From: Gnetum montanum | Taxonomy: Eukaryota > Streptophyta > Gnetopsida > Gnetales > Gnetaceae | DNA length: 37,497 nucleotides | NCBI GenBank assembly: GCA_015680685.1 | Contig: MNCI01037756.1 | Coordinates: 232,832 to 270,328 of the forward strand | Reading direction: 5' to 3' | Notes under the pieces: model-generated | Told to the model about the DNA's origin: nothing | The model's input: only the letters and a program-made list of their open reading frames with translations | Database searches by the model: none | Made by a program: the position numbers and the translations under genes | Shown here: piece by piece, positions 10,600-23,109 of the stretch | Layout of the letters: every line of letters starts with the position of its first letter | Numbering within the stretch: the stretch's first letter is position 1

Positions 10600-11330
10600 T
10601 CAAGGTAGCAATATAAAGCTTTGGCAAAATACCAATTCTTGTAGGAGAGGAAGATGAATAAAAAATAACATAAATTGTCTCACAAATTGTCTATCACAAT
10701 TAACCTTACATAAAAATTCTTTGCCATTAGTGTTAGTCCACTCCTTATTATAAGGTTTAGTCTGAGTTAACAATATTCTTATCATATGAGGAAAATTTTT
10801 CCTTCCAAGTTGCCTATTTGGATTGATCAACACTTCCTTTAGAAAAAATATTCATAGAAACTTCTAGTTTCTTTAGTTTTATCATTGTCATTTGATCATT
10901 CTTATCATTTATAGTAACTTGATTTTTTGTATCTTCTACTTCAGAATATTTTTTACTATCCATAACTTCAACGTATTTTTTCTTTTCGTCAACATCTTTT
11001 ATCTTCAACAAAAAAGGATAATTGTTAAACAAATGTACTTTATGATGACAAAAGTTGCAAGTATTAGCAAGATTATAATACATGATTGGCTAAATATAAG
11101 TCATCATGTTTGCAAGTAAGGTCAATTCGTTTTTATAGTTAAGAGGATTGATTTCAACAAAATAAACATCTATGAGAACCAAATGGTATGGAAATAGATT
11201 CCAAATGCTTAATGAGACCAAAAAGATTAACAATCTCTTGCTTAGCTTTCTGAAAAATCAAAAAAAGATTAAATAACTCGACAAAACATGGAACTTTATA
11301 ATATTATGTAGATTTGACATCAAAATCTAG
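10600..11330 (-). pseudogene. LINE ORF1-like relic (zinc knuckle), copy A
   Basis: Broken frames carry the pattern YNLANTCNFCHHKVHLFNNYP, similar to the end of plant L1 ORF1 (DUF4283-type) proteins, where a Tyr-x-x-Leu stretch precedes a CCHC knuckle and Cys-Pro. The last Cys is replaced by Tyr. An in-frame stop lies just before it (about 11097), and a Lys-rich stretch follows. Copy B is at about 21950-22470. Assignment rests on this one motif. Confidence 0.4.
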
Positions 11331-11829
11331 AGTCCACTTATGAATGATCGACATTGCATGCTTATGGATAAATGATCCTATATCTAGGGTGCACTGCACC
11401 ATTGAAGCATTGCCTAGCTCATCAAAGGCGAAAAAAATGAGAATAATTGCATGAATGACTTGAATGCCATGTTTTTACATCATCCCATTAAACTATGAAG
11501 TGAAACTTCGATTGTAAAAAAGATAACTTTAAATTTGAATGAACATATATTGTAAGGTAAGATCAACAACTAGTGACTTGTATGGTATACTCGTTAGTAG
11601 AAGGAAGTGTTTCAAATTTTTGCTCACCAACTTGTAAATATGCATTTTTAAAATGAACAAAGATTTTTGTATCAATAGAAGAAGCATAAATTTTGGTATT
11701 AATTGAATAAATTGGAGATAATTTGGAATCCCCCATAGGAAAATTCTTGATAGATCAAATCTAATCAAGAAAAATCAAATTTGATTAAGTCGATTTTATT
11801 GTTTTCCCCATACTTCAATTAAGTAGCCT

Positions 11830-12230
11830 CTTCTACCAAGTGCACTCTCTAGTCTTTGCACATAACTCAACCTTCCCCTATTAAAAGAATGGTTGATTTT
11901 GTCTTTTCTAGTGACACTAAACACCCAATTGAGAATTGCCATCTTCACCACATGCATAATTTGAACACCTCATACTTCTTAATTGATCAACGTTCTGCAC
12001 AGTATAAGATTAAAGGTGTAATACTAATTCTATAGATCTTTTTCTTCAATCTAGCATAATTCTTTCATAACAAAACATACTACTATCATGTTGCCATTTC
12101 ATCAATCCTATTTTATTTCTACTTGTCACACCAACAAATAGGATTGTATGAACTCCCCAAGAAGATCCCAAATTAGCATGGTCGAAATGCAAATGCTTAG
12201 ATGGATGTTGAATATTACAAAAAAAAAATA
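11830..12230 (-). pseudogene. LINE reverse-transcriptase tail relic, copy A
   Basis: The minus strand reads, with stops, KWQHDSSMFCYERI followed further on by ILNWVFSVTRKDKINHSF. This parallels the C-terminal part of plant LINE reverse transcriptases, which have KWRxASGxLCDxRI and then MLRWMxGxTRxDKIRN. Several stops and losses show it is long dead. The same relic is at 23110-23480. Confidence 0.6.
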
Positions 12231-12239
12231 AAAAAAATT

Positions 12240-13645
12240 GCACAATATAAAAACTAGAGAGGAAGACTTATAGTTGCTTTTATTACAAATAAACAACAAG
12301 AATAACATCTTAAATGGTTTGGTTATGTTTAAACAAAATCATATTATGAACTTGTTAAAAAAAGTAATCACATCACATTTCCAAGAAAGCTACTTATAGA
12401 GGAAAATCATAGTAGTGAAGGATAATATAGGAAAACTGCAAATAGATAAGATTTAATATTAACAAAGGCAAATGACAATAAAGAATTCATATAGCTATGC
12501 ACTGTGTTACTACAACAAGGCTAGAATGATGATAATTTGCTAAAAAAAAAATAGTAGTTACGAAAGCTAGCTGCACAACTCAAATGTTCTCACTGTTAGC
12601 TTCCCACATCAATGAAACTCTAATCTTGGTCATGAAGGGGTAACGGAGAGGCTGCAACCATGTTTGCATGATGAGCTTTGTGCTTAATGATCGCCCAATG
12701 GTTATCATTCTGCATGGCATGTGATGCCTATTCTCTCACAATATAAAAAGAAACACTATGAATAATTGGTACGTTAATTAGCAGTTGATCGTCTACATGG
12801 AAAAGTATACTACCTTTTCAGATATCTCACTTGCTCTATCAAGCCAAATCAATAATTATACACATTCAGCATAGGTTATCAGAGAAAAAAGACGATAGCA
12901 TAATTTTCACTCTATGTTTGGGTAAATTGTACATTGTAAAGTAATAACGTAAATGTTAGTAAATGTGTCTTTCCCCTTCAAAAAGTCACACAATGAAATG
13001 AAAACGTTTTTTTTTTTTCTTTAAATAGTAGATGTCACATACCCATTAATGAAATTATAAGTCAATTTGTATGATATATGAATATTGTTGATACAGAAAT
13101 GTAAAATAAATAAATACTTAAATCATTTTACAGATTTTACATTCTTCAGATACCTTACGCTATTAATAAACTGTGTATGGTTACAGATATAAGGAGTTTC
13201 GGCAGAAACTTTCAAGCAAAATGGCAAATATGTAAACAAAAATTCTCTTTCAAAGAAAGCAGTAAATCCAAGCAGCAAACAAGTTAAATCACATAGTACA
13301 CAACTTTTGAATGGTTATATATTACTGAACAACTTTAGATTGCTGTCTATCAAGATACAGTCCCTAAAACCTGCTAAAAATAATGGCTCGGAAGAAATCA
13401 ATAAAAAAATTATTTAAAAGCCAAGAAAAAAAAATCTCCTTTGTTTGCCATTTTTGTCTAAAAGGAAGTTAAAAGCTTTCAGTGAAGCTAACTCAATTTA
13501 AAACCAAATGAAACTTTTGTCTGCAGAGAAGCATTTTTCACTTGGAAACATTAACAGAATTCTCATGGATGAGATATCACATTAGCAATTTGATTTTCTC
13601 AAATCAGTACTTGGAATACTTTTCACCCTACATGAGGTAGGGATT
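12240..13645. other. Intergenic, downstream of SRP19-like pseudogene
   Basis: AT-rich DNA with no supported gene, shared with 23480-24937. It presumably holds the former 3' untranslated region of SRP19. Homopolymer runs near 12220 and 13010. Confidence 0.5.
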
Positions 13646-15308
13646 TTACTTTTTCTTCCTTCCCTTGCCAGATTTTCCTGAACCTGCGTTAGAGCTAGAT
13701 CCCGCTGGAGCATTATCTTGCTTTTTCGCCCTTCCACGGTGTCAAGGAACTAATTCTGCCACACGAAGCATCAAGTCCTTCCCTGCAAAATTTTGAGATT
13801 CAGTATAAAGCCAATGGATAACCATGAGGATTATGCATATAAAAGTAGAGCAAAAAACGTAGTGAAGATGGCATACGTTTACAAAGTTCATAGAAAAAAG
13901 AAAAGAGAGAGAGAGGAAAAACACACAGAAATACGAATGAATGTAAAAAAAGGATCTCAGCTATATATATTCAACAAAATAAAATGCATCTTGATTTGTA
14001 AGAAGTCATCCCACAGAACTACACCAATTAGATAACAATGGCATATTGTAGCTAAGAATGACGTATTACCCTCATGGTAAGACTCTTGATTTGAAAGTTC
14101 TATGTCATGGGTTCAATTTTGGTGGGGCAATCCTGAGTTATAAAATTTGAATTGGATTATATATCTTAGGGAATAAAAAAGAAAAACTGCATGTGGCATT
14201 TTCAGAAACTAGGCTATGGTGTACAACAGCTAGTGCATTTACATGGATATATGAAATATTGCTTGAAAGTTGCCAGTACTTTCCTAATCTAGCTGGTTAA
14301 ATCTTTTAATTAAACAGCCATCAATTGACACTCTTGAGATGCATAAGCATTCCTGCTTCAAAATCATTCATCTTTTTGAATATCTGCTACCTTTAGGGTG
14401 GCTTCAAATAATTGACACCGTTGGAAGAATTGTGAACAAGAAATATTAGGAAATCCCCAGTACTTTAAGTGTACTTGTTTTCTGCAAAGACAATGATTGC
14501 AATCAGTAGACTATTTGAAGACACACAGCATAGAAACAAATGGAGAAGCACTATTTGTAAAACAATGAAGGGCAATGAGGCTGCACAAGCAAAAAAGCAG
14601 GTTATGAGGAAACATTGAACCATATGACAAATCATGCAAAACCATAAAGTTATCAATTCCAAAGAAGAAAAGGATCTTAGAAAGACCTAAAAAGTATTGT
14701 ATGTCAAGGTTTATTTTGGCTGAGAGGCCAATTACCAGCCCCGTCCAAGAGAGTCCTCCTTAGTCACAATAAAATAATTTTAGCATCCTAACAGTGATGA
14801 TGAGCTTTCCTGGTCATAAGTTTTTCATGGGAGTTTTACCAAGAGACCAACTACTTTGTTACCTAGACTTTATTCTTGTAAATAAATAATTTTTGTCAGA
14901 AAGCTGGGTAAAGCAATGGACTTGTAAATATATTGGCTCTGATTTTTATTTTCAATGTGAAAATCAATTCTCAGTGAATCAATTTGAGATTTTATTAATT
15001 TGAAAAACATAAAAGATTCTCTCAGCCAAATAATAGATATATATCATAAATATATAGCTAAGCTAGTAATATCAACACAGACTTTAATCCATCTTTTGTA
15101 AAGCATGATCTAAAGATCTTTAAGCATCACAATAAAACAAATCTTTATAAAAAGTTAATAATATGAAAACTGACTTTTTCAAACCAAAACTGGCTAAAAT
15201 AAACATACTTGATTTGATCTCTGGATTTGCAAGGTTCCCATCTTCAGTTTTCAGCTGTACTCTTACCCTCCCTCGTTGCATAAAATCTCTAGGATAAGTC
15301 TTGTCAGC
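13646..15308 (-). pseudogene. SRP19: Truncated SRP19 pseudogene (exons 2 and 3 only)
   Basis: Exon 2 equivalent at 15209-15308 (100 nt) and exon 3 equivalent at 13646-13782 (137 nt), with the same splice signals and lengths as the intact gene. Exon 1 and the promoter are absent because the duplication ends in intron 1 at about 15667. Exon 3 has a TGA at 13742-13744 where the intact copy has CGA, a typical CpG to TpG change. It removes the 32 residues after VAELVP, including the basic tail. Exon 2 stays open with three amino-acid changes visible (V to A, A to T, V to A). No SRP19 protein can be made; a transcript would need an outside promoter. Confidence 0.93.
14056..14180 (+). repeat. tRNA-derived SINE, copy 2
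   Basis: A box at 14067-14081 (taccctcatggtaag) and B box at 14109-14120 (gggttcaatttt), followed by the shared tail ending near ggaataaaaaa. It lies in intron 2 of the SRP19 pseudogene and has a counterpart at 25347 in the intact gene, so it predates the duplication. Confidence 0.7.
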
Positions 15309-15667
15309 CTGCATGATAATATGGTAGAAACATGCACCTTTAAAAATACATTTTTGTTTTGATGGTTAGAGGCAATACAAGCTACTTTTAGAAATTCAAC
15401 GTCTTTCTTAAAGAGAGATGCAGCTTTACCCTCAATATTTTATGCACCATCCTGGAAATATAAAAATATAAAAATAGAATAGGCATTCATTTCATAAACA
15501 GCTTAATCTCCTTGGATTATCACAATGATGTTCAAAACATGGCAACCAAATGTGCTAAGTTCATCAAATTGTGCCAAAAGAAATTAACTTTTTTTGTTCC
15601 ATTACCGAACTAGATTCGTTGTGATTTTAGTAGGTCGTTGCTTGAATCATACTCTGGAAAAGAAATA

Positions 15668-16949
15668 AATTTTCATATTTATTGGGTGGATAGAAAGAAG
15701 GTAAAACTAACTAGTCAATAGGAATGATTCTCCATGCATATTTTTTTAGCCCCATCATTACAAATGTGTTTTTTTTTTTTTAAGAAAAAGCTAATTTAAG
15801 AAGCATTGATGCATAAACAATAACCCCTCTCCCCTACAGTGTTCATCGATGCAACATTTTTCAGTTCATGATTCCAAAACCAGTGTCACTGCAAATACAA
15901 TTCACAGAGATCCTGTCACAGCCTTGACACAAAGGTCATCCTACATTGGATTTAATGCAACATACATTTATCTCTATTTTCAAATTACTCTGCTTTTAGA
16001 AAACCTAAAATTTTCATCATCCACCCCGCATTATAATATGTATGGCATCAAACTGAAATATACTCTTGAAGGAATCTTTGTGTACATCCAACTGACAATC
16101 TAACGCTTATTATAATACTGAAGCCTAGAATTAAAATATAGCCTTGTGACCTCTGGTCTTACCCGTAGGTTCATAACCAACATACCCCTGGCCCTCAAAC
16201 AAACCAATTGAGGATGTGGATGCAGGATGATATACAAAATGTTTTTAAATGTTAAATTTGAAATTTTGTTTTTTAAAACTCGGCTGATATGTACACTAAC
16301 CGGTTTCCGAAAAAACAAGTAGACTAAGCTATGGATACCGATAATGTTTATGGATATATAGCTTGTTGGTAAGACTTCTAACTTGCATTCTGAATTCATA
16401 GATCCAATTCACCTATCCTGTACACTGAGATGCAAAGAAATTGCAGGACAAAAGGAATAACTAAAACAGATATCTGTCCAACAGAGCCTTGAGCTCTGTG
16501 TATGGCCATAGTAAAAATACTTCATACATTGTATGGTTTCCATTCAATGATATGTATCCTCACAATATATCCTTCTAACAGAAACAGATAAAGATATTTG
16601 TGATATTCAAAATATAAAAAATGTTGCAGATAGATAAAAATTTAACCCTTAATAGAATTGCAAAAGAGAATTCAGGTAATGAAGCTCAGTTTATTAGAAC
16701 AAGGTAAGTTGATGGCAATGATGTTTAAAAGAAACCATATTAATAATTATAAAATAACAAATTTACCTTGATAAAATTTTCAAATTAATATTCATCCCAG
16801 CGTGCAGGCATGCAAATTACTTACTTAGAATTGAGCTTGTGGCCTAGGTAGCAAACATGGCAGATGACAAATAACAAAATCCAAGTGATGAACCATATCA
16901 CAACCAGGGGACATGACTTATGCAGCTAAATTGGAAAATGAATTATTTT
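15668..16949. other. Intergenic, downstream of the GATA gene
   Basis: No gene is supported. Position 16690-16695 reads AATAAA on the minus strand, about 255 bases past the GATA stop codon, and could serve as its poly(A) signal. A weak tRNA-like motif lies at 16358-16425. Confidence 0.4.
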
Positions 16950-19170
16950 CTATGGCTTCAAGATAGCGGCAGCACGTCTTTCTTCCCTCTTGTATCTTAT
17001 CCCACAAGCGTTGCACAATGACTGCAATCAAAATCATTTTGTTAATTATCACTATCATCAAAACTTTCCAGTTAGTTATTATCACTCCAAGGAAAGCCAG
17101 GGAAGAAATCACTAACACTGGTGAACACATACCGGTAATCAGACTATGCAACAGCAACCAAAATAATTTACAAAGATTATGATGATAAAAACATTCAATA
17201 GAGAAAATCATAAGATAGATGCCAGGGTGTGATAAAGGTCAAAAGCTAGGGACAATGATGATAGATATAAAAGAGGACCACAGGCTGTGGCCTGTTGATT
17301 AGCTCATATTGCTTTACACCCGAAGGTACTGGTTTAAAACATGGTACCAGCACGCTGAACACATTAGCCTGGAGGCATTGTTCCAAGCATATTGAATCTC
17401 CTTACTCTGAAAATAATAATAATAATAATAACAAAAATAAAAAATAGTACAGAACAGTAAAAATAAGAACAAAATTAACTTCAACATTGTTTAAATAAAA
17501 AATAATATTAAAATAGGCATGTAGTTAGGCTAAGGGTAAAATAATGAGGATTATGATATCATCAAAATAGGATATATTACTAGAATACAAAAACTAAATA
17601 ATAATAATTATTTACGATCATAAAACCTAAAATATTGATGAAAATATGGAAATATGTAGCATGAAATGAATGTCAATTACCATGATTACAAGAAGATGAT
17701 CAAAATTTAACAGAAGAAAAGGTTAATAGAACTAAACAGGGACAAAACAAAACAGAACAAACCAAATTATACAATGATCCATACGAGGATGGAAGTCACA
17801 AAGTCCGAGAAAAAGCAAGGATGGTGATTATGTAAAAGAGGGACATAAATCAGAGAAAATCATGATGACAAGAAGAGAGAAGGAAATTACCTTATGACCA
17901 TTAGGCCCATTTCTCCACAGAGGAGTTGTGGTAGTGTGGCACTTGGTACATTCCCTGGAAACTGTGACTCTGGGAGTCCTAGAGCTCTTTTTCTTCATTT
18001 TTGCAGCTCCTCTGGTCTTTAACAAGCCTTTGCTGCCATTTCTCACCAGTCCTTGATACTCCCACGTGGTTGCACAGCTACCAAAGTAATTATGAATCTG
18101 TGAAAGTAAAAACACAAGCATAGTTAGTTGGCCAATAAAAAAACATGAACAAATAGATATGTTAATGATCACTTTCATGATTTCAAGTATCCTCATGTAA
18201 TCTGTGTTTCGGTTCGGTCCCAATATTTAGGATACATTATTCCTGATATTATTTTTTTCCAACTGTTTCAAGCCCCACAGGTGACAAAGATGACTAAAAA
18301 CGATGAAAGAAAACACAAAGAATTTACTGTATGACTTAAACCTATCACAATGACACTAGCAAAAGGGCAGGCAATTTGAATGATCAACTTTGGCATTATT
18401 GACTCTTATCATCGTGATTTTTCAAGTTTTTTTTTTTTTTTTTTTGTTAGACTCACGATGATACTTGAATCCAGTATCAACTTTAAGACGCACCTTAAAA
18501 TTAACTAATTAACCCAAAAACTTCCTAGTAAAGCTCAATAAAAATTCATGAAAAAAGCTACGAAGAGCATGCACAAGTAAATAATTAAAAGACACTCAAA
18601 AAGGATATTTATTTCTCTTTAAGAAAATGCCAAACCGAGTAGTCCAACTCATCCCTCCAATTTCTTATCTAAGACCGCTGAATGACATAAAAACTTGCTA
18701 AGACATTAGGACTAAGAAATACAGTGACAAAAACTTGCCTGGGAAGTCATGGTGGGGGAAACAGGGGAGCAGCAGTTCATGAGACTGGCCATCATGTGCA
18801 TGTGAAGGGAAGTTGATGCAGTCCTGGGCTGCATTTCATGAATAGGGGTGACCTGCAGCTGATTCTGATACTCATTGCAATTGGGTCTCTGCTGAGATCT
18901 GTGATTTGGCGGCATCTCCAATGACGCTGCAGAAGAAGAAGGCATCCTTATGGAGAGTGTACAGTCTACATCAGTACTTGAGCAAGCAGATGATATGTCC
19001 TCACACCTGCTCTGGTCAAAGCATCTCAAAAGGTCTTGCTCTTTCAACTCATGAGACATCCCTGCTTTCTCAACGCCATTACTACTATTATTATTATAGA
19101 GTCCCAACGACAACCCTAGGTCACATTCATCGTCATGACTGTATCTTCTGCTGAATTGCTGGAATGCCAT
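16950..19170 (-). CDS. GATA zinc-finger transcription factor, B-class, HAN-like (3 exons, 236 aa)
   Basis: Nuclear DNA-binding protein of the plant GATA family. Exons are 18739-19170 (144 codons), 17891-18097 (69 codons) and 16950-17021 (23 codons plus stop), all joined in phase 0. The type IV finger has Cys at 194, 197, 216 and 219 (C-x2-C-x18-C-x2-C) with core TTPLWRNGP and SLCNACGIRYKREERR; the intron just before SLCNACG is the usual one in B-class genes. Residues 18-24 read LGLSLGL, an LxLxL repression motif. VDCTLS at 68-73 and the KREERR end resemble HANABA TARANU-type factors. A basic patch (KMKKKSSR) lies at 177-184. The start ATG is the first before the conserved acidic block; an upstream in-frame extension looks like leader. 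Exon 1 needs a GC donor. The protein ends four residues after the finger, shorter than HAN. The GATA call is firm; the HAN subgroup is likely but not certain. Confidence 0.9.
18098..18738 (-). other. GATA intron 1 with GC-AG ends
   Basis: The donor reads CAG|GCAAGT and the acceptor TTTCACAG|ATT. GC-AG introns are a known minority class and favour exactly this donor. The nearest GT, two bases downstream, would shift the frame and give an early stop in exon 2. Confidence 0.8.
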
Positions 19171-20640
19171 TATATCACAGCAACAAACACTATTAATTGA
19201 TCTCAGTGTCAAGACAAAATAACACAAAACAAGAAAAAGGAATATGCTTGGGGTGCTAAAATATCTTAGAGACTCAAGCAACAGACATAAACAGGCTGGC
19301 CAAGATATTGCGGGTTTTACAATTTGAAAGGAAACTTCAGCAAGCACATGATATGCTTCTTATGTCTACTAAGCCATGTCAGATAACAAGATTGCGGATT
19401 CAAGTTAAAATGTATATATATCTGTGCCAAACTATGAATGAATAGCAATCACAATCATGACTGAAGGTTTCGAGAAAGTGGATTTGAGTTCATGAAAACA
19501 GTCAGGTAGCAGAGAATTTGGTTGCAAGTATTATCAGAAACCAAGAAAATACATGAAAAAGCAGGCAACAGAGAGATTGCAGGTTTGGGGAAAAGGTTGA
19601 TGAGCCACGAAAGACAAATAGCGATGACAATCAATACTGTGGCTTAAACAAAACTTTTATGGAAACCGATGCAAACCCAGAAACATGATCCCAGCTATCA
19701 GAAAAAACTACATCAACATACAAAACAGACATGCCACACAATGCGATAGTGGCCTTCCCTGCACTTGACTGAAAAACATGGAAAAAGTGGAACTAATACA
19801 GAACTGAGAACAGAGTCTTGGGTTTTTACGCAACAGAAAAACTAAATTAGCCAAAATCTCACATGTTATTCCTGCTCCATATTCTTCTGATGGGCCAAGA
19901 AAGCTGCCAAATTTATAGAAACTTGTCCACACGGGAACAGGCGAAGCGATTTAAGATTCTTGTGCAGCCACATTTATGGTAGGAATCCAACGAAATCTAA
20001 AAATAACGTTGCTCTCTTTGGGTTTTGTGAGTTTTCCAATCTGTTCAAACGCATGATTAAGCTTATAATTCTTGAGCCAAGATTTCCTCGGCTCCATCAT
20101 TGCCGAACGTCGATCTTTGCTAATTTTGGACGGCATCAATCATGCGGCCTAGACATATATGTTACCAGGTTTTTCCAATCACTGCAACATGTTTTCAGCT
20201 CTGCCACACCTCCAATCTTAGGATCATATCCGCTGTGATCTTGGGTGATTGAATGCCGCCCACAGAGAGCATTCTGTTCAAAACATCTATTTTTTGAATT
20301 TGAATTAAATTCGGTAATCTCTGCTCTGTGGCTCAAGCATTCTGTCATTTGGGCAGTTGGCCGTAGCATTTTTATGATTGGTCCGTCTGCTGCACTTGTA
20401 TGATTCTTGCAGGCGTTCTGCCAGCCTGCTTACTGAGCATTTTGCTGTAATGTTGAGATGAATTCGGAGAAGCATTTCGTCTTGCCAACAGAGCATAAAA
20501 ATGAAATTCGAATCTCTATTCTATTTTCATCTTTCACAGCTACGACGCTCAGTGCTCTTGGTAAGAATATTCACATTAAAAACCAAACTCCGGTTACGAT
20601 GCACAGTGCTGAGTAATAAGACTGTTTACTGCAAGACGTT
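19171..20640. promoter_or_regulatory. 5' region of the GATA gene
   Basis: Upstream DNA on the minus strand. A TATA-like GATATATATACA lies at 19411-19422, about 240 bases before the start codon. This would give a leader of roughly 200 nt. Short open frames in 19700-20500 show no family resemblance. Confidence 0.4.
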
Positions 20641-21674
20641 TTAATTTTATTAAATAAACATGAGTATTGCAACCAAGCTCAAAGACACATCACAAAGCTT
20701 ATCGCCAATGTATATAAGGTTTTTAAAAATAGACGATAGCAATCTCGGTTTACGAACCAACTAATTATGTTCTTGTACACCTTTAGTATGTTTACCTAAA
20801 AAAGCTTGTAACTTATGGATCATAAGTTTTACCATGAAGGTATATCTAATTATAAAGTTTGTGTAGGATATAATTTACTAAGTTTAAGAATGAAAGATTA
20901 AATAGATTTTTTTTAAGTCCTTGAAATAAAAATTGTCTAAACCCAACAATTTACAATTAAATTATTATACCATTAGCTTGCATAATAAAAGTCGTTGCAT
21001 AAAAAATCATATTTAAAGATGTTAATAAAAGTGTTATAGTTAAATAATAACTTGATTTGGCAATCAATAAATTAAGTTTAAAATACACATGCACAAATGG
21101 TAAGGTGCTTATTTCTCAAGTTGAAAACCTAGGTTTGAGCCTAGGTGTAGCTACTCGAAGAGGTTAGGCTTTCGCTCATTTACCAATTCTCTTGAGACCC
21201 CATCTAGTGGGTTAAGTATTGTGGCTCCTAGTGATGATGCTTCTTCTTGCACAAATGATAGAAATTAAATAAAATTTAAAGATATAACAGTGTTAGAATA
21301 CCAGAATTCATGCAACTCCTACCTGTCTATCTATCTTGTGGTGTACCTATAGTCAAATTATTTTTGGTTCTAACACCTTCCAAAATGTATGCAACTCCTT
21401 TACTTCCTTTATAATTCAACAACCTTTCTTAAAAAGAATTAACCAACTAATTAACTTTCATCTCTAATTCCACTATTTTATTAAATTAAAGTGAAAAAAT
21501 AAAGTTAACCAAATCTTCATTTCAAACTCGCAAGCCAATTTGGCAAACCATACAACATATGATTGTATCATCATCATCCTAGCCTTATCAAAACTAGATG
21601 GCATAGGCTTTATGAATTCTTTTCCACTATTCACCTTTGTCAAAAGCCACATGGACATTTGGATTCTTGCATAC
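20641..21674. other. Intergenic with a weak tRNA-like repeat
   Basis: No gene is supported. At about 21095-21150 an A-box-like (aaatggtaaggtg) and B-box-like (aggtttgagcct) pair suggests a second, different SINE family on the plus strand. A 76 aa minus frame at 21473-21703 runs into the SINE at 21683 and is not recognised. Confidence 0.35.
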
Positions 21675-21682
21675 CAAGTATA

Positions 21683-21780
21683 ATTTAGAACTTTAGAACT
21701 CAATACTACCTACTAGAATTGAACCCATAACTTAAAATTTCCAAATCAAGAGTCTTACCACTAGGCTAATATCTCATTGT
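21683..21780 (-). repeat. tRNA-derived SINE, copy 3
   Basis: Counterpart of 10355-10460. A box at 21754-21768 and B box near 21714-21726 on the minus strand. Confidence 0.65.
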
Positions 21781-21949
21781 CGATCTTCTTTTTGGTTGTG
21801 TGGGTTAGAGATGTGGTGGGTCTTGAACCCCAAAAAATAATATTAATAATAAAAAAATTCAAAGTACATTATATGTTTAACACTAAGTCCATTTGTACTT
21901 GAACTTAAAATAACAAATGAATTCAAGGTAGCAATATAAAGCTTTGGCA

Positions 21950-22470
21950 AAATACCAATTCTTGTAGGAGAGGAAGATCAATAAAAAATGACAACATAAA
22001 TTGTCTCACAAATTCTCCATCACAATTAACCTTACATAGAAATTCTTTGCCATTAGTGTTAGTCCACTTCTTATTATAAGGTTTAATTTTTTAGTTAACA
22101 ATATTCTTATCATATGAGGAAAAATTTTCCTTCCAAGTTGCCTATTTGGATTGATCAACACTTTAGAAAAAATATTCATAGAAACTTCTATTTTCTTTAG
22201 TTTTATCATTGTCATTTGATCATTCTTATCATTTATAGTAACTTGATTTTTTGTATCTTCAACTTCAAATTATTTTTTACTATCCATAACTTCAATGTAT
22301 TTTTTCTTTTCCTCAACATCTTTTATCTTCAACAAAAAAGGATAATTGTTAAACAAATGTACTTTATGATGACAAAAGTTGCAAGAATTAGCAAGATTAT
22401 AATATGTGATTGGCTAAATATAAGTCATCTTGTTTACAAGTAAGGTCAATTCTTTTTTATAGTTAAGAGG
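21950..22470 (-). pseudogene. LINE ORF1-like relic, copy B
   Basis: Duplicate of the relic in copy A. It has the same degenerate knuckle (CNFC...H...Y) near 22365-22390, followed by a Lys-rich stretch. Frames are broken by stops. Confidence 0.4.
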
Positions 22471-23109
22471 ATTGATTTCAACAAAATAAACATCTATGAG
22501 AACCAAATGGTGTGGAAATAGATTCAAAAAAAAAAAAAGATTAAATAACTCAACAAAACATGGAACTTTATAATATTATGCAGATTTGACATCAAAATCT
22601 AGAGTCCAGTTACGAATGATTGACATTGCATGCTTATGGATAAATGATCCTATATCAAGAGTGCACTGCACCATTGAAGCATTACCTAGCTCAACAAAGG
22701 CAAAAAAAAATGAGAATAATTGCATGAATGACTTGAATGCCATGTTTTTACATCATCCCATTAAACTCTGAAGTAAAACTTCGATTATAAGAAAGATACC
22801 TTTAAATTTGAATGAACATATATTGTAATGTAAGATCAACAATTAGTGACTTGTATACATCATCCAAGAGAACAAAATTAGGTATCCTCATTAGTCGAAG
22901 AAAGTGTTTCAAATTTTCACTCACCAACTTGTAAATATGCATTTTTAAAATGAACAAAGATTTTTGTATCAATAGAAGAAGCATAAATTTTGGTATTAAT
23001 TGAATAAATTGGAGATAATTTGGAATCCCCCATAGGAAAATTCTCAATAGATCAAATCTAATCAAGAAAAATCAAATTTGATCAAGTCTATTTTATTGTT
23101 TTCCCCATA

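Larger units (their letters stand above)
10325..15667. repeat. Duplicated segment, copy A (about 5.3 kb)
   Basis: Direct repeat of 21675-26976, similar along its whole length and by eye well above 90 percent identical. It contains a SINE, LINE relics, intergenic DNA, SRP19-like exon 3, a SINE and SRP19-like exon 2. The right end breaks inside what is intron 1 of the intact gene. The left end stops at the LTR of element B. Notable indels are 27 extra bases near 10339, about 60 extra bases near 11200 and about 25 missing near 11580. Confidence 0.93.

Noticed and set aside
11529-11768. Leu/Ile-rich 79 aa frame, also at 22802-23065, as a membrane protein
   Set aside because: Frame is not preserved between the two copies. 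Another frame of the same strand looks more protein-like but is broken, so this is relic DNA.
13742-13924. Independent 60 aa protein
   Set aside because: It is intron sequence running into SRP19-like exon 3 up to its premature stop.
16358-16425. tRNA-like motif (tagcttgttggtaag ... gatccaattcac)
   Set aside because: Only one copy in the window and a poor B box. Kept out of the feature list as unsupported.
17285-17400. tRNA-like repeat in GATA intron 2 region
   Set aside because: Actually lies inside intron 2. It resembles a SINE head only loosely (ggtttaaaac as B box) and has no second copy here.
19171-19347. In-frame N-terminal extension of the GATA protein by 59 residues
   Set aside because: The extension is hydrophobic and Cys/Leu-rich with no GATA-family likeness, while the next Met precedes the conserved acidic and LxLxL block.
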